From contig NZ_JAMJWD020000001.1 of NCBI RefSeq assembly GCF_023554255.2, forward strand, positions 1,208,755-1,272,754: a stretch of DNA of 64,000 nt, read 5' to 3'. Of the stretch, positions 18,654-29,429 are shown piece after piece. The stretch comes from Phyllobacterium sp. 21LDTY02-6 (GTDB lineage: Bacteria; Pseudomonadota; Alphaproteobacteria; Rhizobiales; Rhizobiaceae). Within the stretch, counting starts at the first letter, position 1; the number at the start of each line of letters is the position of its first letter. Made by a program: the position numbers and the translations under genes. Under the pieces are notes generated by a model. The model saw only the letters and a program-made list of their open reading frames with translations, made no database searches and had not been told where the DNA came from.

Positions 18654-18923
18654 TCAGTCAAGCGTCGGGAAGAAGATCGGCAGGTCGCCGACGCCATAGC
18701 CGAGCTTTTCGTTGACTATGTAGAAGATCGCGAAAACAATTGTCGTAACGATCGTCGTCAGCAGGAATATCCTGCCCATGCGGTGCTTGTGCGGTGCGCT
18801 CGGGGTGGTGCCGAGAACGACATCATCCTCGTCCGCCTGCGTGCGCAGGCCGATCGGCAGCATGGTGAAAAGCACGAGCCACCAGAAGATGAAATAGACG
18901 GCCATCGCCGTTGCAACTGGCAT
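18654..18923 (-). CDS. DUF1467 family membrane protein
   Basis: 89 residues with two membrane helices (about 5-25 and 52-72) joined by an acidic loop (TQADEDDVV). It matches DUF1467, small alphaproteobacterial proteins of unknown role. Its ATG shares one base with the mce stop (TAATG), so translation is probably coupled. Confidence 0.85.
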   Translation of the reverse strand: MPVATAMAVYFIFWWLVLFTMLPIGLRTQADEDDVVLGTTPSAPHKHRMGRIFLLTTIVTTIVFAIFYIVNEKLGYGVGDLPIFFPTLD

Positions 18924-19327
18924 TATTCCTGCTCCAGCTCGATAAGGGTGCCGTTGAAATCCTTCGGGTGAAGGAAAAGAACGGGTTTGCCATGCGCGCC
19001 GATCCTCAGGTCGCCATTTCCGAGAACCCGCGCTCCCTTCTGTTTTAGCTGATCGCGGGCGGCCGCGATATCGGGCACTTCGTAGCAGACATGGTGCATG
19101 CCGCCGGAAGGGTTCTTCGCCAGGAAGGCGGCGATGGGCGAGTCGGCGCCCAGGGGCTCCAGCAGTTCGATCTTCGTATTGCCGACATCGATGAAAACGA
19201 CCGTGACGCCATGCTCCGGCAGAGCGGCCGGTTCCGAGAGTTCGGCGCCCAGCATGTCGCGATAGGTCGCGCAGGCCGCCGCCAGATCGGGAACGGCAAT
19301 CGCGACGTGATTCAACCTGCCGAGCAT
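18923..19327 (-). CDS. mce: Methylmalonyl-CoA epimerase
   Basis: 134 residues, vicinal oxygen chelate fold. It interconverts (R)- and (S)-methylmalonyl-CoA in propionyl-CoA use. Likely metal ligands are His in LNHVAIAVPD, His in GMHHVCYEV and Glu in NGTLIELEQE. ATG 19327 gives the normal family length. An upstream in-frame extension overlaps rnj and is rejected. It lies 8 bases after rnj. Confidence 0.9.
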   Translation of the reverse strand: MLGRLNHVAIAVPDLAAACATYRDMLGAELSEPAALPEHGVTVVFIDVGNTKIELLEPLGADSPIAAFLAKNPSGGMHHVCYEVPDIAAARDQLKQKGARVLGNGDLRIGAHGKPVLFLHPKDFNGTLIELEQE

Positions 19328-19335
19328 GACGCCTC

Positions 19336-21009
19336 TCAAACCTGCGTGACGAAGACGGTAACGACGGGCTTCTTGCCCCAGACCTCGTTGGCAGCCGAAC
19401 GTACGGCCCGGCGGATCGCTTCGCGCACCATCGCCAGATCGCGCCGCTTCTCGCGCGGTATGCTCTGCACCGCCTCGACGGTCACGTCGTAGAAGAGGTC
19501 CTCGAAGAGTTCGCCCTCGGCATCGGTCTCCGGCACGCCATAGGGCACGACCTCCGGATCTTCCAATATGTTGTACTTGGCATCGAGCAGCATGCACACC
19601 GCCACATGCCCGACATAGGAGAGCTTGCGGCGTTCGCTGATCCCGGTTTCTTCCTCGTCGCCGATCAGCTTGCCATCCTTGAACAGCCGGCCGAAGGGAG
19701 CCTGGTCAATGACTTCAGGCCGGCCTGGCGCCAGCCGCAGGACATCGCCATTGCGCACCTGCGGAACCTCGGGAATGCCGGCCATGGCGGCAAGGGAGCC
19801 CTGCCCGACCAGATGGGCCGCCTCGCCATGAACCGGCACCAGGATGCGCGGCCGCACCCATTCATACATCCGCTTCAATTCGTTGCGGCGCGGATGGCCG
19901 GACACATGCACCAGTTCATCCCCATCGGAGATGATGTGGATGCCCTGCTCGATCAGCATGTTCTTGGTGTCGATGATGGCTTTCTCGTTGCCGGGAATGG
20001 CGCGCGACGAATAAATCACCGTATCGCCCGGCGACAGCGCCACGCTGCGCATCTCGTCGCGGGCAAGCTTGGCCAGCGCCGCACGGGACTCGCCCTGGCT
20101 GCCGGTCAGCACGACGACGATATTCTCGCGCGGTATATAGCCGTAATCATCCTCGCTGAGGAATTCCGGCACGCCGTCCAGATAGCCGAGTTCGCTGGCG
20201 ACCTGGATCATCCGCTTCATCGAGCGGCCGAGCACGAGGGTCTGGCGCCCGGCATCGCGCGCAGCCAGCGCTATGGAGCGAATGCGCCCGACATTGGACG
20301 AAAAGGTCGTGATCGCCACACGCCCGCGCGCCCGCTCGATGATCTCGCGCAGGCTCTCGCCGACTTCACGTTCCGAGGGAGATTCGCCATCGCGCAAGGC
20401 ATTGGTCGAATCGCACATCAGCGCCAGCACGCCCTCATCGCCAAGCGCGCGGAAGCGCCGCTCATCGATAAGCGGTCCAAGCGCCGGCTCGGGGTCCATC
20501 TTCCAGTCGCCCGTATGGATCACGGTGCCGAGCGGTGTCTTGATCGCCAGCGAGACCGGTTCGGGAATGGAGTGGGTGACGGCAATCGCCTCGAATTCGA
20601 ACGGGCCGACCTGGAAGGTCTCGCCGGCCCTGTAGACCGTAACGGGAATGTTCGGAGCACCCGGTTCGGACTGGCGCTTGGCCTCCAGCAGGCCGGCGGT
20701 GAACGGCGTGCCATAGACCGGGACGTTCAGCAGCGGCCAGAGGTCGAGCAAGGCGCCATAATGGTCTTCATGGGCATGGGTGATGACGATGCCGCGCAGA
20801 TTGTTCCGCTCGGCCTGCAGGAAGCGGATATCCGGCAGAATGAGGTCGGCGCCGGGCAGGTCCGGCCCGGCGAAGCTCACGCCCATGTCGACCACGACCC
20901 ATTCCCGCTTATGGGCGGGACCGTAGCCATACATTGCAAGGTTCATGCCGATCTCGCCAACACCACCCAAGGGCAGAAATACAAGCTCCGCTTGATCGGA
21001 ATGTGCCAT
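19336..21009 (-). CDS. rnj: Ribonuclease J
   Basis: 557 residues, metallo-beta-lactamase/beta-CASP nuclease with 5'-3' exonuclease and endonuclease activity, used by rhizobia in rRNA maturation and mRNA decay. The zinc motif is THAHEDHYGA (His78, His80, Asp82, His83). Other ligands lie in AVTHSIPE and HTGDWKMDP. The beta-CASP part ends near VHVSGHPRRNEL and a C-terminal domain follows. birA lies 20 bases upstream, so they are probably cotranscribed. Confidence 0.94.
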   Translation of the reverse strand: MAHSDQAELVFLPLGGVGEIGMNLAMYGYGPAHKREWVVVDMGVSFAGPDLPGADLILPDIRFLQAERNNLRGIVITHAHEDHYGALLDLWPLLNVPVYGTPFTAGLLEAKRQSEPGAPNIPVTVYRAGETFQVGPFEFEAIAVTHSIPEPVSLAIKTPLGTVIHTGDWKMDPEPALGPLIDERRFRALGDEGVLALMCDSTNALRDGESPSEREVGESLREIIERARGRVAITTFSSNVGRIRSIALAARDAGRQTLVLGRSMKRMIQVASELGYLDGVPEFLSEDDYGYIPRENIVVVLTGSQGESRAALAKLARDEMRSVALSPGDTVIYSSRAIPGNEKAIIDTKNMLIEQGIHIISDGDELVHVSGHPRRNELKRMYEWVRPRILVPVHGEAAHLVGQGSLAAMAGIPEVPQVRNGDVLRLAPGRPEVIDQAPFGRLFKDGKLIGDEEETGISERRKLSYVGHVAVCMLLDAKYNILEDPEVVPYGVPETDAEGELFEDLFYDVTVEAVQSIPREKRRDLAMVREAIRRAVRSAANEVWGKKPVVTVFVTQV

Positions 21010-21029
21010 CTAAACTCCTAGAACATAAT

Positions 21030-21827
21030 TCAATCGGCATGTGCCGAAGCGATAGCGCCAAAATGGACATCGCCTGCTGCAATCTTCAAACGACGGCCAT
21101 CACTCTCGCGAATGACAAACTGGCAATCGTCGTCAATAGTTTCGAATACACCATGTACCACCCCGCCGTCCATTCGAACGGCGACTTCGCCGCCGATACC
21201 CGCCGCCCGTTCGAGCCAGCGCCGGCGTATGGCGGCAAGCCCCTGCCCGCCATTCCATCGCGCGAAGTTTTCCTGCCAGCTGTCGGACATTGCCAGGAAC
21301 AGCGTCTCGGCATCGCAGTCGATGCCGAGGCCGCGCAGCGAGGCGGCCGGATATGGCAGGCCCTCCGGAAAGGCGACGACATTGACGCCGATGCCGATGA
21401 CGAGCGCGAGGCGGCCATTGGGCAACTGCGTCGATTCAAGCAGGATGCCGGCGAGCTTCGCGCCATTCGCAAGCAGATCATTCGGCCATTTCAGCCTGAA
21501 ATCCACTGTCGCGGTCACGGCCGGCGGCGCTACCGCGTCCAGTGCTTCGATGAGGCAGAGCCCGGCGACGAAGCCGAGCGTTGCGGCGTTGCGCAGTTCG
21601 AGGCCATCGGTCAGCAGCAGCGATGCGGCGAGATTGCCCGTGGGCGAAGACCATGCCCGCCCCCGCCTGCCGCGGCCGCTGGCCTGGTTCTTCGATACGA
21701 TCCATAATTTGCCGGGCTCCCCGGCCTGCCCGCGCTCCAGGCCCGCGGCATTGGTCGAGCTTATCGCATCGAATGCCTCAAGCCTGAAACCGTTCTGCTG
21801 CGCCAGCGGCGATAGCGTGAAGCCCAT
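21030..21827 (-). CDS. birA: Biotin--[acetyl-CoA carboxylase] ligase
   Basis: 265 residues. It activates biotin with ATP and attaches it to carboxylase carrier protein. The biotinyl-AMP loop is SGRGRRGRAWSSP, and KWPNDLL carries the catalytic Lys. It lacks the N-terminal DNA-binding domain of E. coli BirA, so it is an enzyme only. It follows nuoN by 8 bases, a conserved rhizobial position. Confidence 0.92.
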   Translation of the reverse strand: MGFTLSPLAQQNGFRLEAFDAISSTNAAGLERGQAGEPGKLWIVSKNQASGRGRRGRAWSSPTGNLAASLLLTDGLELRNAATLGFVAGLCLIEALDAVAPPAVTATVDFRLKWPNDLLANGAKLAGILLESTQLPNGRLALVIGIGVNVVAFPEGLPYPAASLRGLGIDCDAETLFLAMSDSWQENFARWNGGQGLAAIRRRWLERAAGIGGEVAVRMDGGVVHGVFETIDDDCQFVIRESDGRRLKIAAGDVHFGAIASAHAD

Positions 21828-21835
21828 CCCCGGAC

Positions 21836-23272
21836 CTAGAAGAACGAGCGGGACGCTGCTTCCGCGTAGGTGCTGACGGGACCGCCAACCAATACGTAGA
21901 ACAGGACCAGCAGGCCGGATGCGCCGAGCACGAGGCGCAACTCGCCGGCCACGGGTACGAAGCCGCCTGCCGGTTCGTCAAACCACATGATCTTGATGAT
22001 ACGCAGGTAGTAGAACGCGCCGACGACCGAAGCGACGATGCCGATGATGGCCAGCGCATAGAGATTGGCCTGCATCGCGGCAAGGAACACGTACCACTTG
22101 CCCCAGAAGCCCGCGAGCGGCGGAATGCCGGCCAGCGAGAACATCAGGATGGTCAGGATGGTGGCCATGATCGGATTGGTGCGGGAAAGACCGGAAAGAT
22201 CGCTGATCTGCTCGACATTGCCGTCCTTGCGGCGCATCGCCAGGATGAAGGCGAAAGTGCCGAGCGTGGTGACGAGATAGATCAGCATGTAGATGGCGAC
22301 GCCGCGCACGCCGACAGCGGTGCCGGCGGCAAGGCCGACGAGCGCATAGCCCATGTGGCTGATCGAGGAATAGGCCATCAGCCGCTTGATATTGCGCTGG
22401 CCGATGGCGGCAAAGGCGCCGAGGACCATCGAGGCAATGGCGATGAAGACGATGATCTGGCGCCAGTCGGCGGTGATCGGCTGGAACGTCTCCGCCGCGA
22501 CGCGCGTCAGCAGCGCCATGGCAGCCATCTTCGGAGCGCTGGCGAAGAAGGCGGTGACCGGGGTCGGCGCGCCCTCATAGACGTCCGGCGTCCACATGTG
22601 GAACGGCACGGCCGAAATCTTGAATGCCAGTCCGGCAAAGATGAAGACCAGCCCGAACACCACGCCGAGCGGCCGTTCGCCGCCGGCCAGCGACTGCGCG
22701 ATGCCCTCGAAGCCCGTATGGCCGGTGAAGCCGTAGACGAGCGAAATACCGTAGAGCAGCATGCCCGAGGACAGCGCGCCGAGGACGAAATATTTCAGGC
22801 CGGCTTCCGTCGAACGGACACTGTCGCGATTGATCGCGGCGACGACATAGAGCGCAAGCGACTGAAGCTCGAGGCCGAGATAGAGCGAAAGCGTGTCATT
22901 GGCGGAAATCATGAGCAGCATGCCCACATTCGCCAGCAGGACGAGGATCGGGAACTCGAACTTGTCGAACTTCTCCGATTTCGCGAAGCCCGACGACATG
23001 ATCAGCGTCACCACCGATCCGACGAGGGTCAATACTTTCATGAAGCGCGCGAACGAATCCGAGATGAAGGCACGGCCGAAGACGTGCCCGTCTTGCGGGA
23101 ACACGACAACCAGGGCGAGCGCCAGCAACAGGACGGCAATGCTGAGGCCATTGACGAGGCTATAGGATTTCTCGCCGGCGAAGGCTCCAACCATCAGGAG
23201 AGCGAGGGCCCCGATTGCGAGCAGCAATTCGGGCGCCATCAGCGAAAGGTTTGCAATCATATCGGTCTGCAT
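21836..23272 (-). CDS. nuoN: NADH-quinone oxidoreductase subunit N
   Basis: 478 residues, about fourteen membrane helices. Antiporter-like proton-pumping subunit of the complex I membrane arm. The Lys in [21 protein letters not shown] and the Glu in the conserved helix [12 protein letters not shown] mark the pumping channel. Last of the nuo genes, 18 bases after nuoM. Confidence 0.95.
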   Translation of the reverse strand: MQTDMIANLSLMAPELLLAIGALALLMVGAFAGEKSYSLVNGLSIAVLLLALALVVVFPQDGHVFGRAFISDSFARFMKVLTLVGSVVTLIMSSGFAKSEKFDKFEFPILVLLANVGMLLMISANDTLSLYLGLELQSLALYVVAAINRDSVRSTEAGLKYFVLGALSSGMLLYGISLVYGFTGHTGFEGIAQSLAGGERPLGVVFGLVFIFAGLAFKISAVPFHMWTPDVYEGAPTPVTAFFASAPKMAAMALLTRVAAETFQPITADWRQIIVFIAIASMVLGAFAAIGQRNIKRLMAYSSISHMGYALVGLAAGTAVGVRGVAIYMLIYLVTTLGTFAFILAMRRKDGNVEQISDLSGLSRTNPIMATILTILMFSLAGIPPLAGFWGKWYVFLAAMQANLYALAIIGIVASVVGAFYYLRIIKIMWFDEPAGGFVPVAGELRLVLGASGLLVLFYVLVGGPVSTYAEAASRSFF

Positions 23273-23290
23273 CGGCCTTGGCCTCTCCTG

Positions 23291-24796
23291 CTATTTCAGC
23301 GCCAGCGTGGCAGCCGTGGATAGCGCGTTATTGTATTGATTGATCAGTGCGTGGACGGAACTCGCCGTGGCATCGAAGACGGGCATCGGATAGACGCCAT
23401 AGAAGATCGTCAGGATCACCAGCGGGTAGATCACGGCCTTTTCGCGCGGCGTCATGTCGAGAAGCGCCTTCAGGCTCTCCTTGTCGAGACTTCCGAACAC
23501 CACGCGCCGGTAAAGCCAGAGCGCATAGGCCGCGGAGAAGATCACGCCCGTCGTGGCAAACAGCGCCACCCAGCTATTGACGCGGAACACGCCCATCAGC
23601 GCCAGGAATTCGCCGATGAAGCCCGAGGTGCCGGGCAGTCCGACATTGGCCATCGTGAAGATCAGGAAGACCACGGCATATTTCGGCATGTTGTTCACGA
23701 GGCCGCCATAGGCCGCGATATCACGCGTATGGGTGCGGTCGTAGACGATGCCGACGCACAGGAACAGCGCGCTCGAAACGAGGCCATGCGACAGCATCTG
23801 GAACAGCGCACCCTGGATGCCCTGCTCGTTCGCCGCGAATATGCCCATCGTCACATATCCCATATGGGCGACGGACGAATAGGCGATCAGCTTCTTGATG
23901 TCTTCCTGCATCAGCGCGACGAGCGACGTATAGACGATCGCGACGACGGAAAGCGTATAGATCAGCGGCGCGAAGTCGGCCGAAGCGATCGGGAACATCG
24001 GCAGCGAGAAGCGCAGGAAGCCGTAGCCGCCGAGCTTCAACAGGATGCCGGCGAGGATGGCCGAGGCGGCCGTCGGCGCTTCGACGTGCGCATCCGGCAG
24101 CCAGGTGTGGACGGGCCACATCGGCATTTTCACGGCGAAGGAAGCAAAGAAGGCGAGCCACAGCCAGGTCTGCATCGAGACCGGGAAGGAATAGGCGAGC
24201 AGCGTCGGGATGTCCGTGGTGCCGGCCTGCCAGTACATCGCCATGATGGCGAGCAGCATCAGCACCGAACCGAGCAGCGTATAGAGGAAGAACTTGAAGC
24301 TCGCATAGACGCGCCGCTTGCCGCCCCAGACGCCGATGATGATGAACATCGGAACCAGTACCGCCTCGAAGAAGACGTAGAAGAGCACGATGTCGAGCGC
24401 GCAGAACACGCCGATCATCAGCGTCTCGAGAATGAGAAACGCTATCATGTACTCTTTCACGCGGTTCTGGATGGCCTCCCAGCTGGCAAGGATGCACAGC
24501 GGCATGAGGAAGGTCGTCAGAATGACGAACAGCACCGAAATGCCGTCGACGCCCATGTGATAGGAGATGCCGGAGTCCAGCCAGTCGAACTTCTCGACGA
24601 ACTGGAAGCCTGCCTCGCTATTGTCGAAATAGTACCAGATCGGCAGCGACAGCAGGAACGTGATGATCGTCGTCCACAGCGTGACATTGCGGATGTTCCG
24701 GCGCGCGACATCGCTGTCGTCGCGGATCATGAGGACGAGGAAGGCGCCGACCAGAGGCAGGAATGTTACGGTAGAAAGAATTGGCCAGTCGGTCAT
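23291..24796 (-). CDS. nuoM: NADH-quinone oxidoreductase subunit M
   Basis: 501 residues, about fourteen membrane helices, antiporter-like subunit. The family motif [20 protein letters not shown] contains the conserved His and Asp. ATG 24796 overlaps the nuoL stop by one base; a longer upstream frame is spurious because it lies inside nuoL. Confidence 0.95.
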   Translation of the reverse strand: MTDWPILSTVTFLPLVGAFLVLMIRDDSDVARRNIRNVTLWTTIITFLLSLPIWYYFDNSEAGFQFVEKFDWLDSGISYHMGVDGISVLFVILTTFLMPLCILASWEAIQNRVKEYMIAFLILETLMIGVFCALDIVLFYVFFEAVLVPMFIIIGVWGGKRRVYASFKFFLYTLLGSVLMLLAIMAMYWQAGTTDIPTLLAYSFPVSMQTWLWLAFFASFAVKMPMWPVHTWLPDAHVEAPTAASAILAGILLKLGGYGFLRFSLPMFPIASADFAPLIYTLSVVAIVYTSLVALMQEDIKKLIAYSSVAHMGYVTMGIFAANEQGIQGALFQMLSHGLVSSALFLCVGIVYDRTHTRDIAAYGGLVNNMPKYAVVFLIFTMANVGLPGTSGFIGEFLALMGVFRVNSWVALFATTGVIFSAAYALWLYRRVVFGSLDKESLKALLDMTPREKAVIYPLVILTIFYGVYPMPVFDATASSVHALINQYNNALSTAATLALK

Positions 24797-26787
24797 CAGA
24801 AGTTGCTCCCGAGCATCATCCACGTGACGAGTGCGGCGACCCCGATGAGCATCGCGAACGCATAGTGATAAAGGTAGCCGGTCTGCAGGCGCACGACCCG
24901 GTTGGTGACATCGACGACGCGGGCGGAAATCCCGTCGGGACCATGCCCGTCGATCAGCCAGCCATCGCCGCGCTTCCACAGGAACTTGCCGAGAGCCATG
25001 GCCGGACGGACGAAGATGAAATTATAGAGTTCGTCGAAGTACCATTTGTTGAGCAGGAACTGATAGAGCCCGTGATGCTGCTCGGCCAGGCGCTTCGGGG
25101 TTTCCGGCGAGCGGATATAGAAGTACCAGGACACGAGGAAGCCCGCGACCATCGCCAGGAACGGCGACGCGGCCACGATGAAGGGCACGTGGTGGAACTC
25201 GCTCAGGATCTCGTTTTCCGGGCCGGTATAGATCGCGCCCTTCCAGAACTCGGCATATTCGTGGCCGAAGAAATACTCGCGGAAGACGACACCGGCGAAC
25301 AGCGCGCCAATGGCGAGAATGAACAGCGGAACCAGCATGACATAGGGAGATTCGTGCACGTGGTGCATGACGTCATGGCTGGCGCGCGGCTGGCCGTGGA
25401 ACGTCATGAAAATCAGGCGCCATGAATAGAAGCTGGTGAAGATCGCCGCCACCACGAGGAGGATGAAGGCATAGCCGGCGACCGGGCTGTGCGACGCGAA
25501 GGCCGATTCGATGATCATGTCCTTCGAGAAGAAGCCTGCCGTGCCGATGATGGTGCCCGGAATGCCGAGGCCCGTCAGCGCGACCGTGCCGATGATCATC
25601 ATCCAATAGGTCTTGGGGATGTATTTGCGCAGGCCGCCCATGTGACGCATGTCCTGCTCGTCCGAAACCGCATGGATGACGGAACCGGCGCACAGGAACA
25701 GCAGCGCCTTGAAGAAGGCGTGCGTGAACAGATGGAAGATGCCGGCGCCATAGGCACCGAGCCCGAGCGCAACGAACATGTAGCCGAGCTGCGAGCAGGT
25801 CGAATAGGCGATGACGCGCTTGATGTCGTTCTGGACCAGGCCCACCGTCGCGGCGAAGAACGCCGTGGTTGCGCCGACGACCGTCACGACGATCAGCGCC
25901 GTATGCGACAGTTCGAAGATCGGCGAAAGCCGCGCCACCATGAAGACGCCGGCCGTGACCATCGTCGCGGCATGGATCAGCGCCGAGACGGGCGTCGGGC
26001 CTTCCATGGCGTCCGGAAGCCAGGTGTGCAGCAGGAACTGCGCCGACTTGCCCATGGCGCCCATGAACAGCAGCAAGGCCGCAACCGTGATCGCACCCTG
26101 CTTGTCGAGGCTGTAGCCGAGGAAATTCAGCACGACGGCATCGCCGCCGGCAGCGCCTTCAGCCGGCAGGTATTGTGCCGCCGCCGAGAACAGCGTGTCG
26201 AACTGCACCGTGTCGAAAAGCACGAACAGCGTGAAGATGCCGAGGAGGAAGCCGAAATCGCCGACGCGGTTGACGATGAAGGCCTTCATCGCCGCGGCAT
26301 TGGCCGATGGCTTCTTGAACCAGAAGCCGATCAGCAGGTAGGAGGCAAGGCCGACGCCTTCCCAGCCGAAGAACATCTGCGCGAGGTTGTCGGCAGTGAC
26401 CAGCATCAGCATGGCGAAGGTGAAGAGCGACAGGTAGGCGAAGAAACGCGGGCGATGCGGATCATGGTGCATGTAGCCGATGGAATAGGCATGCACCAGC
26501 GCGGACACCGTGTTCACCACGACAAGCATGACCACCGTCAGCGTGTCGATGCGCAAGGCCCAGTCGAAGCTCAGCGAGCCAGATTCGACCCAGTGAAGCA
26601 CCGGTACCTTGAAAGCCTCGGTATGGCCGAGGCCGACCGTCACGAAAGCGACCCACGACAGGATCGCCACGACGATCAGCAGGCCCGTCGTCACATATTC
26701 ACTCGCCTTGGCGCCGATCGACGCGCCGAACAGGCCCGCTATCAGGAAACCGGCAAGCGGAAGGAAGACAATCGCCAGGTACAGCAT
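24796..26787 (-). CDS. nuoL: NADH-quinone oxidoreductase subunit L
   Basis: 663 residues, the largest antiporter-like subunit, at the far end of the membrane arm. [19 protein letters not shown] is the conserved channel motif. The C-terminal extension (about 500-663) forms the lateral helix and final anchor helix. It starts 7 bases after the nuoK stop. Confidence 0.95.
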   Translation of the reverse strand: MLYLAIVFLPLAGFLIAGLFGASIGAKASEYVTTGLLIVVAILSWVAFVTVGLGHTEAFKVPVLHWVESGSLSFDWALRIDTLTVVMLVVVNTVSALVHAYSIGYMHHDPHRPRFFAYLSLFTFAMLMLVTADNLAQMFFGWEGVGLASYLLIGFWFKKPSANAAAMKAFIVNRVGDFGFLLGIFTLFVLFDTVQFDTLFSAAAQYLPAEGAAGGDAVVLNFLGYSLDKQGAITVAALLLFMGAMGKSAQFLLHTWLPDAMEGPTPVSALIHAATMVTAGVFMVARLSPIFELSHTALIVVTVVGATTAFFAATVGLVQNDIKRVIAYSTCSQLGYMFVALGLGAYGAGIFHLFTHAFFKALLFLCAGSVIHAVSDEQDMRHMGGLRKYIPKTYWMMIIGTVALTGLGIPGTIIGTAGFFSKDMIIESAFASHSPVAGYAFILLVVAAIFTSFYSWRLIFMTFHGQPRASHDVMHHVHESPYVMLVPLFILAIGALFAGVVFREYFFGHEYAEFWKGAIYTGPENEILSEFHHVPFIVAASPFLAMVAGFLVSWYFYIRSPETPKRLAEQHHGLYQFLLNKWYFDELYNFIFVRPAMALGKFLWKRGDGWLIDGHGPDGISARVVDVTNRVVRLQTGYLYHYAFAMLIGVAALVTWMMLGSNF

Positions 26788-26794
26788 GTCCCCG

Positions 26795-27103
26795 TCAACC
26801 TTTCATCATGTTGACGTCTTCCACGGCAATCGACCCCCGATTGCGGTAGAACACGACTAGAATTGCAAGACCGATCGCCGCCTCGGCGGCAGCCACGGTC
26901 AGGACAAACAATGCGAAGATCTGCCCGACGAGATCGCCGAGAGCAGCCGAAAAAGCTACGAAATTCAGGTTCACGGCCAAAAGGATGAGCTCGACCGACA
27001 TCAGGATGACGATGACATTCTTGCGGTTCAGGAAGATACCGAAGATGCCGAGCGTGAAGAGCAGCGCCGAAACCGTGAGATAATGTGCGATACCGATTTC
27101 CAT
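26795..27103 (-). CDS. nuoK: NADH-quinone oxidoreductase subunit K
   Basis: 102 residues, three membrane helices. The conserved Glu residues lie in [14 protein letters not shown] and [11 protein letters not shown], in the proton path. ATG 27103 gives the standard length. An in-frame TTG at 27109 is less likely because it overlaps the nuoJ stop. Confidence 0.95.
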   Translation of the reverse strand: MEIGIAHYLTVSALLFTLGIFGIFLNRKNVIVILMSVELILLAVNLNFVAFSAALGDLVGQIFALFVLTVAAAEAAIGLAILVVFYRNRGSIAVEDVNMMKG

Positions 27104-27105
27104 AA

Positions 27106-27726
27106 TCAAATACCCTTGCCTGTTTCGACCTGCTTGACCTCGATCGCCGTTTCCGGCGTGCGGCGGACCTGCTGCGTTATGTTCTGGCGCTTGACGCCTT
27201 CCTTGTGGCGCAAGGTCAGCACGATGGCGCCGATCATCGCGACCAGCAGGACAAGCCCGGCGATCTGGAAGAAGTACACGTAATCCGTGTAGAGAATATC
27301 GCCGAGCGCCGCCGTATTGCTGCGTGTCGCGGCATCCGGCGATGGCTGCACGGCGACCGAAGCGACATTGGGCGCGAAGACCGATCCGGCCAGGACGACG
27401 ATGAGCTCGGCAGCGAGAATGATGCCGACGAGCGCGCCGATGGGCGCATATTGCAGCGCTCCCCTTTTCAGTTCCGCGAAATCCACGTCGAGCATCATGA
27501 CGACGAAGAGGAAGAGAACCGCAACGGCGCCGACATAGACGACCAGCAGGATCATTGCCAGGAATTCAGCGCCAGTCAGCAGGAACAGGCCCGCCGCATT
27601 GAAGAATGCCAGGATCAAGAACAGTACGGAATGTACGGGGTTGCGGGCCGCGATCACCATGAAAGCACTGGCGATCGTTATAAAGGCGAAGAGGTAGAAA
27701 AACGCCGCCGCTATACCTGTCAGCAT
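27106..27726 (-). CDS. nuoJ: NADH-quinone oxidoreductase subunit J
   Basis: 206 residues, five membrane helices, with the helix that flexes in coupling near [21 protein letters not shown] 27726 has GAGGAA ten bases upstream, which decides the start against an in-frame TTG at 27756. A 152-base gap separates it from nuoI. Confidence 0.94.
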   Translation of the reverse strand: MLTGIAAAFFYLFAFITIASAFMVIAARNPVHSVLFLILAFFNAAGLFLLTGAEFLAMILLVVYVGAVAVLFLFVVMMLDVDFAELKRGALQYAPIGALVGIILAAELIVVLAGSVFAPNVASVAVQPSPDAATRSNTAALGDILYTDYVYFFQIAGLVLLVAMIGAIVLTLRHKEGVKRQNITQQVRRTPETAIEVKQVETGKGI

Positions 27727-27878
27727 GGGTTTCCTCGATTTCCAATCCGGCAGCATGAACTGCCATTCTCACAGCCGCTCCGCCACGGGCGGACCGACCT
27801 TCCAAATTTTCACGCCTCTTAGCGCAAGTTTCCCCTCGGTAGAAGCTACCTTGGAAGGACACAAGCGCGCACGCACAC
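27727..27878 (-). other. nuoI-nuoJ gap with inverted repeat
   Basis: This is the longest gap within the nuoF-proximal genes after the one before nuoG. CCTTCCAA (27798-27805) and TTGGAAGG (27851-27858) form an 8-bp inverted repeat with a 45-base loop. Its role is unknown. Confidence 0.3.
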
Positions 27879-28370
27879 TCAGCGGTAAGGCGCATCCAAT
27901 GCTATGTTGCGCGCCAGTTCGCGTTCCCAACGATCGCCATTCGCCAGAAGCCTCTCCTTGTCATAGTAGAGTTCTTCGCGGGTCTCGGTGGCGAATTCGA
28001 AATTCGGCCCCTCGACGATGGCATCCACCGGGCAAGCCTCCTGGCAGAAACCGCAATAGATGCACTTCACCATGTCGATGTCATAACGGACGGTGCGGCG
28101 CGTTCCGTCATTGCGGCGCGGGCCGGCCTCGATGGTGATCGCCTGTGCCGGGCAGATCGCCTCGCACAATTTGCAGGCGATGCAGCGTTCCTCGCCATTG
28201 GGATAGCGGCGCAACGCATGCTCGCCGCGGAAGCGCGGGCTGAGCGGCCCCTTTTCGAACGGGTAGTTCAGCGTCGCCTTCGGCGCGAAGAACTGCCGCA
28301 TCGACAAGAAGAATGCGCCGACAAATTCCAGAAGCAGGAGTGATTTTGCAGCTTGTGCAAGCGAACTCAT
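27879..28370 (-). CDS. nuoI: NADH-quinone oxidoreductase subunit I
   Basis: 163 residues. Two complete 4Fe-4S motifs, [12 protein letters not shown] and [12 protein letters not shown], bind clusters N6a and N6b that pass electrons towards quinone. A short N-terminal amphipathic helix sits at the membrane. It overlaps the nuoH stop by 4 bases. Confidence 0.96.
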   Translation of the reverse strand: MSSLAQAAKSLLLLEFVGAFFLSMRQFFAPKATLNYPFEKGPLSPRFRGEHALRRYPNGEERCIACKLCEAICPAQAITIEAGPRRNDGTRRTVRYDIDMVKCIYCGFCQEACPVDAIVEGPNFEFATETREELYYDKERLLANGDRWERELARNIALDAPYR

Positions 28371-29413
28371 GGCGTAAGACCCGTTATTTTAAGGAAGGCC
28401 GCGGTGGCGACGACCATGAAGAGCGAGATTGGCAGGAACACCTTCCAGCCGAGGCGCATCAACTGGTCGTAGCGATAGCGCGGAACAAATGCTTTCACCA
28501 TGGCGAACATGAAGAAGCAGAAGAACAGCTTGAGCAGGAACCAGACGACGCCCGGCACCCAGTTGAGGAACCATACATCGACCGGAGGCAGCCATCCGCC
28601 GAGGAACATGATGGTGGTCAGGGCGCACATCAGCACGATGGCGACATATTCACCAAGGAAGAACAGCAGGAATGCCGTCGACGAATATTCGATCATGTGG
28701 CCGGCGACGAGCTCCGACTCGGCTTCCACCAGGTCGAATGGCGGACGGTTGGTCTCGGCAAGGGCGGAGACGAAGAAGATGATGAACATCGGGAACAGGC
28801 CGAGCCAATGCCAGTCGAGGAAGCTGTTCGGCAGGCCGACCATCGTGCCCAGTCCGTCCTTCTGCGACAGGACAATATCGGTCAGGTTGAGCGAACCGAC
28901 GCAGAGGAGAACGGTGACGATGACGAAGCCGATCGACACCTCGTAGGACACCATCTGCGCCGCCGAGCGAAGCGCGCCGAGGAACGGATATTTCGAGTTC
29001 GAGGCCCAGCCGGCCATGATGACGCCATAGACCTCCAGCGAGGAGATCGCCAGGACGTAGAGAATGCCGACATTGATATTGGCTACCGCCCAGCCCTCAT
29101 TCACCGGAACGACGGCCCAGGCCGCCATGGCGAGAACCGACGACACCAGCGGCGCGAGCAGGAAGATGCCCTTGTTGGCGCCCGACGGGATGATCGGCTC
29201 CTTGACGACGAATTTCAGAAGGTCGGCGAAGGATTGCAGCAGGCCGAAGGGCCCGACCACATTCGGGCCGCGACGAAGCTGTACCGCCGCCCAGATCTTG
29301 CGATCCGCATAAAGCAGATAGGCGATGATGAGCAGCATCACGACCAGCAGCAGGAGCGACTTCCCGAGGATGATCAGAAACGGCAGGATGTAGGTTGCGA
29401 ATATATCTTCCAT
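28367..29413 (-). CDS. nuoH: NADH-quinone oxidoreductase subunit H
   Basis: 348 residues, about eight membrane helices; it forms part of the quinone chamber. Conserved acidic loop: [22 protein letters not shown] 29413 is chosen because the longer frame overlaps the end of nuoG. GGAAGAG lies upstream of the chosen ATG. Confidence 0.95.
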   Translation of the reverse strand: MEDIFATYILPFLIILGKSLLLLVVMLLIIAYLLYADRKIWAAVQLRRGPNVVGPFGLLQSFADLLKFVVKEPIIPSGANKGIFLLAPLVSSVLAMAAWAVVPVNEGWAVANINVGILYVLAISSLEVYGVIMAGWASNSKYPFLGALRSAAQMVSYEVSIGFVIVTVLLCVGSLNLTDIVLSQKDGLGTMVGLPNSFLDWHWLGLFPMFIIFFVSALAETNRPPFDLVEAESELVAGHMIEYSSTAFLLFFLGEYVAIVLMCALTTIMFLGGWLPPVDVWFLNWVPGVVWFLLKLFFCFFMFAMVKAFVPRYRYDQLMRLGWKVFLPISLFMVVATAAFLKITGLTP

Positions 29414-29429
29414 ATCAGTCTCTTCCCGC

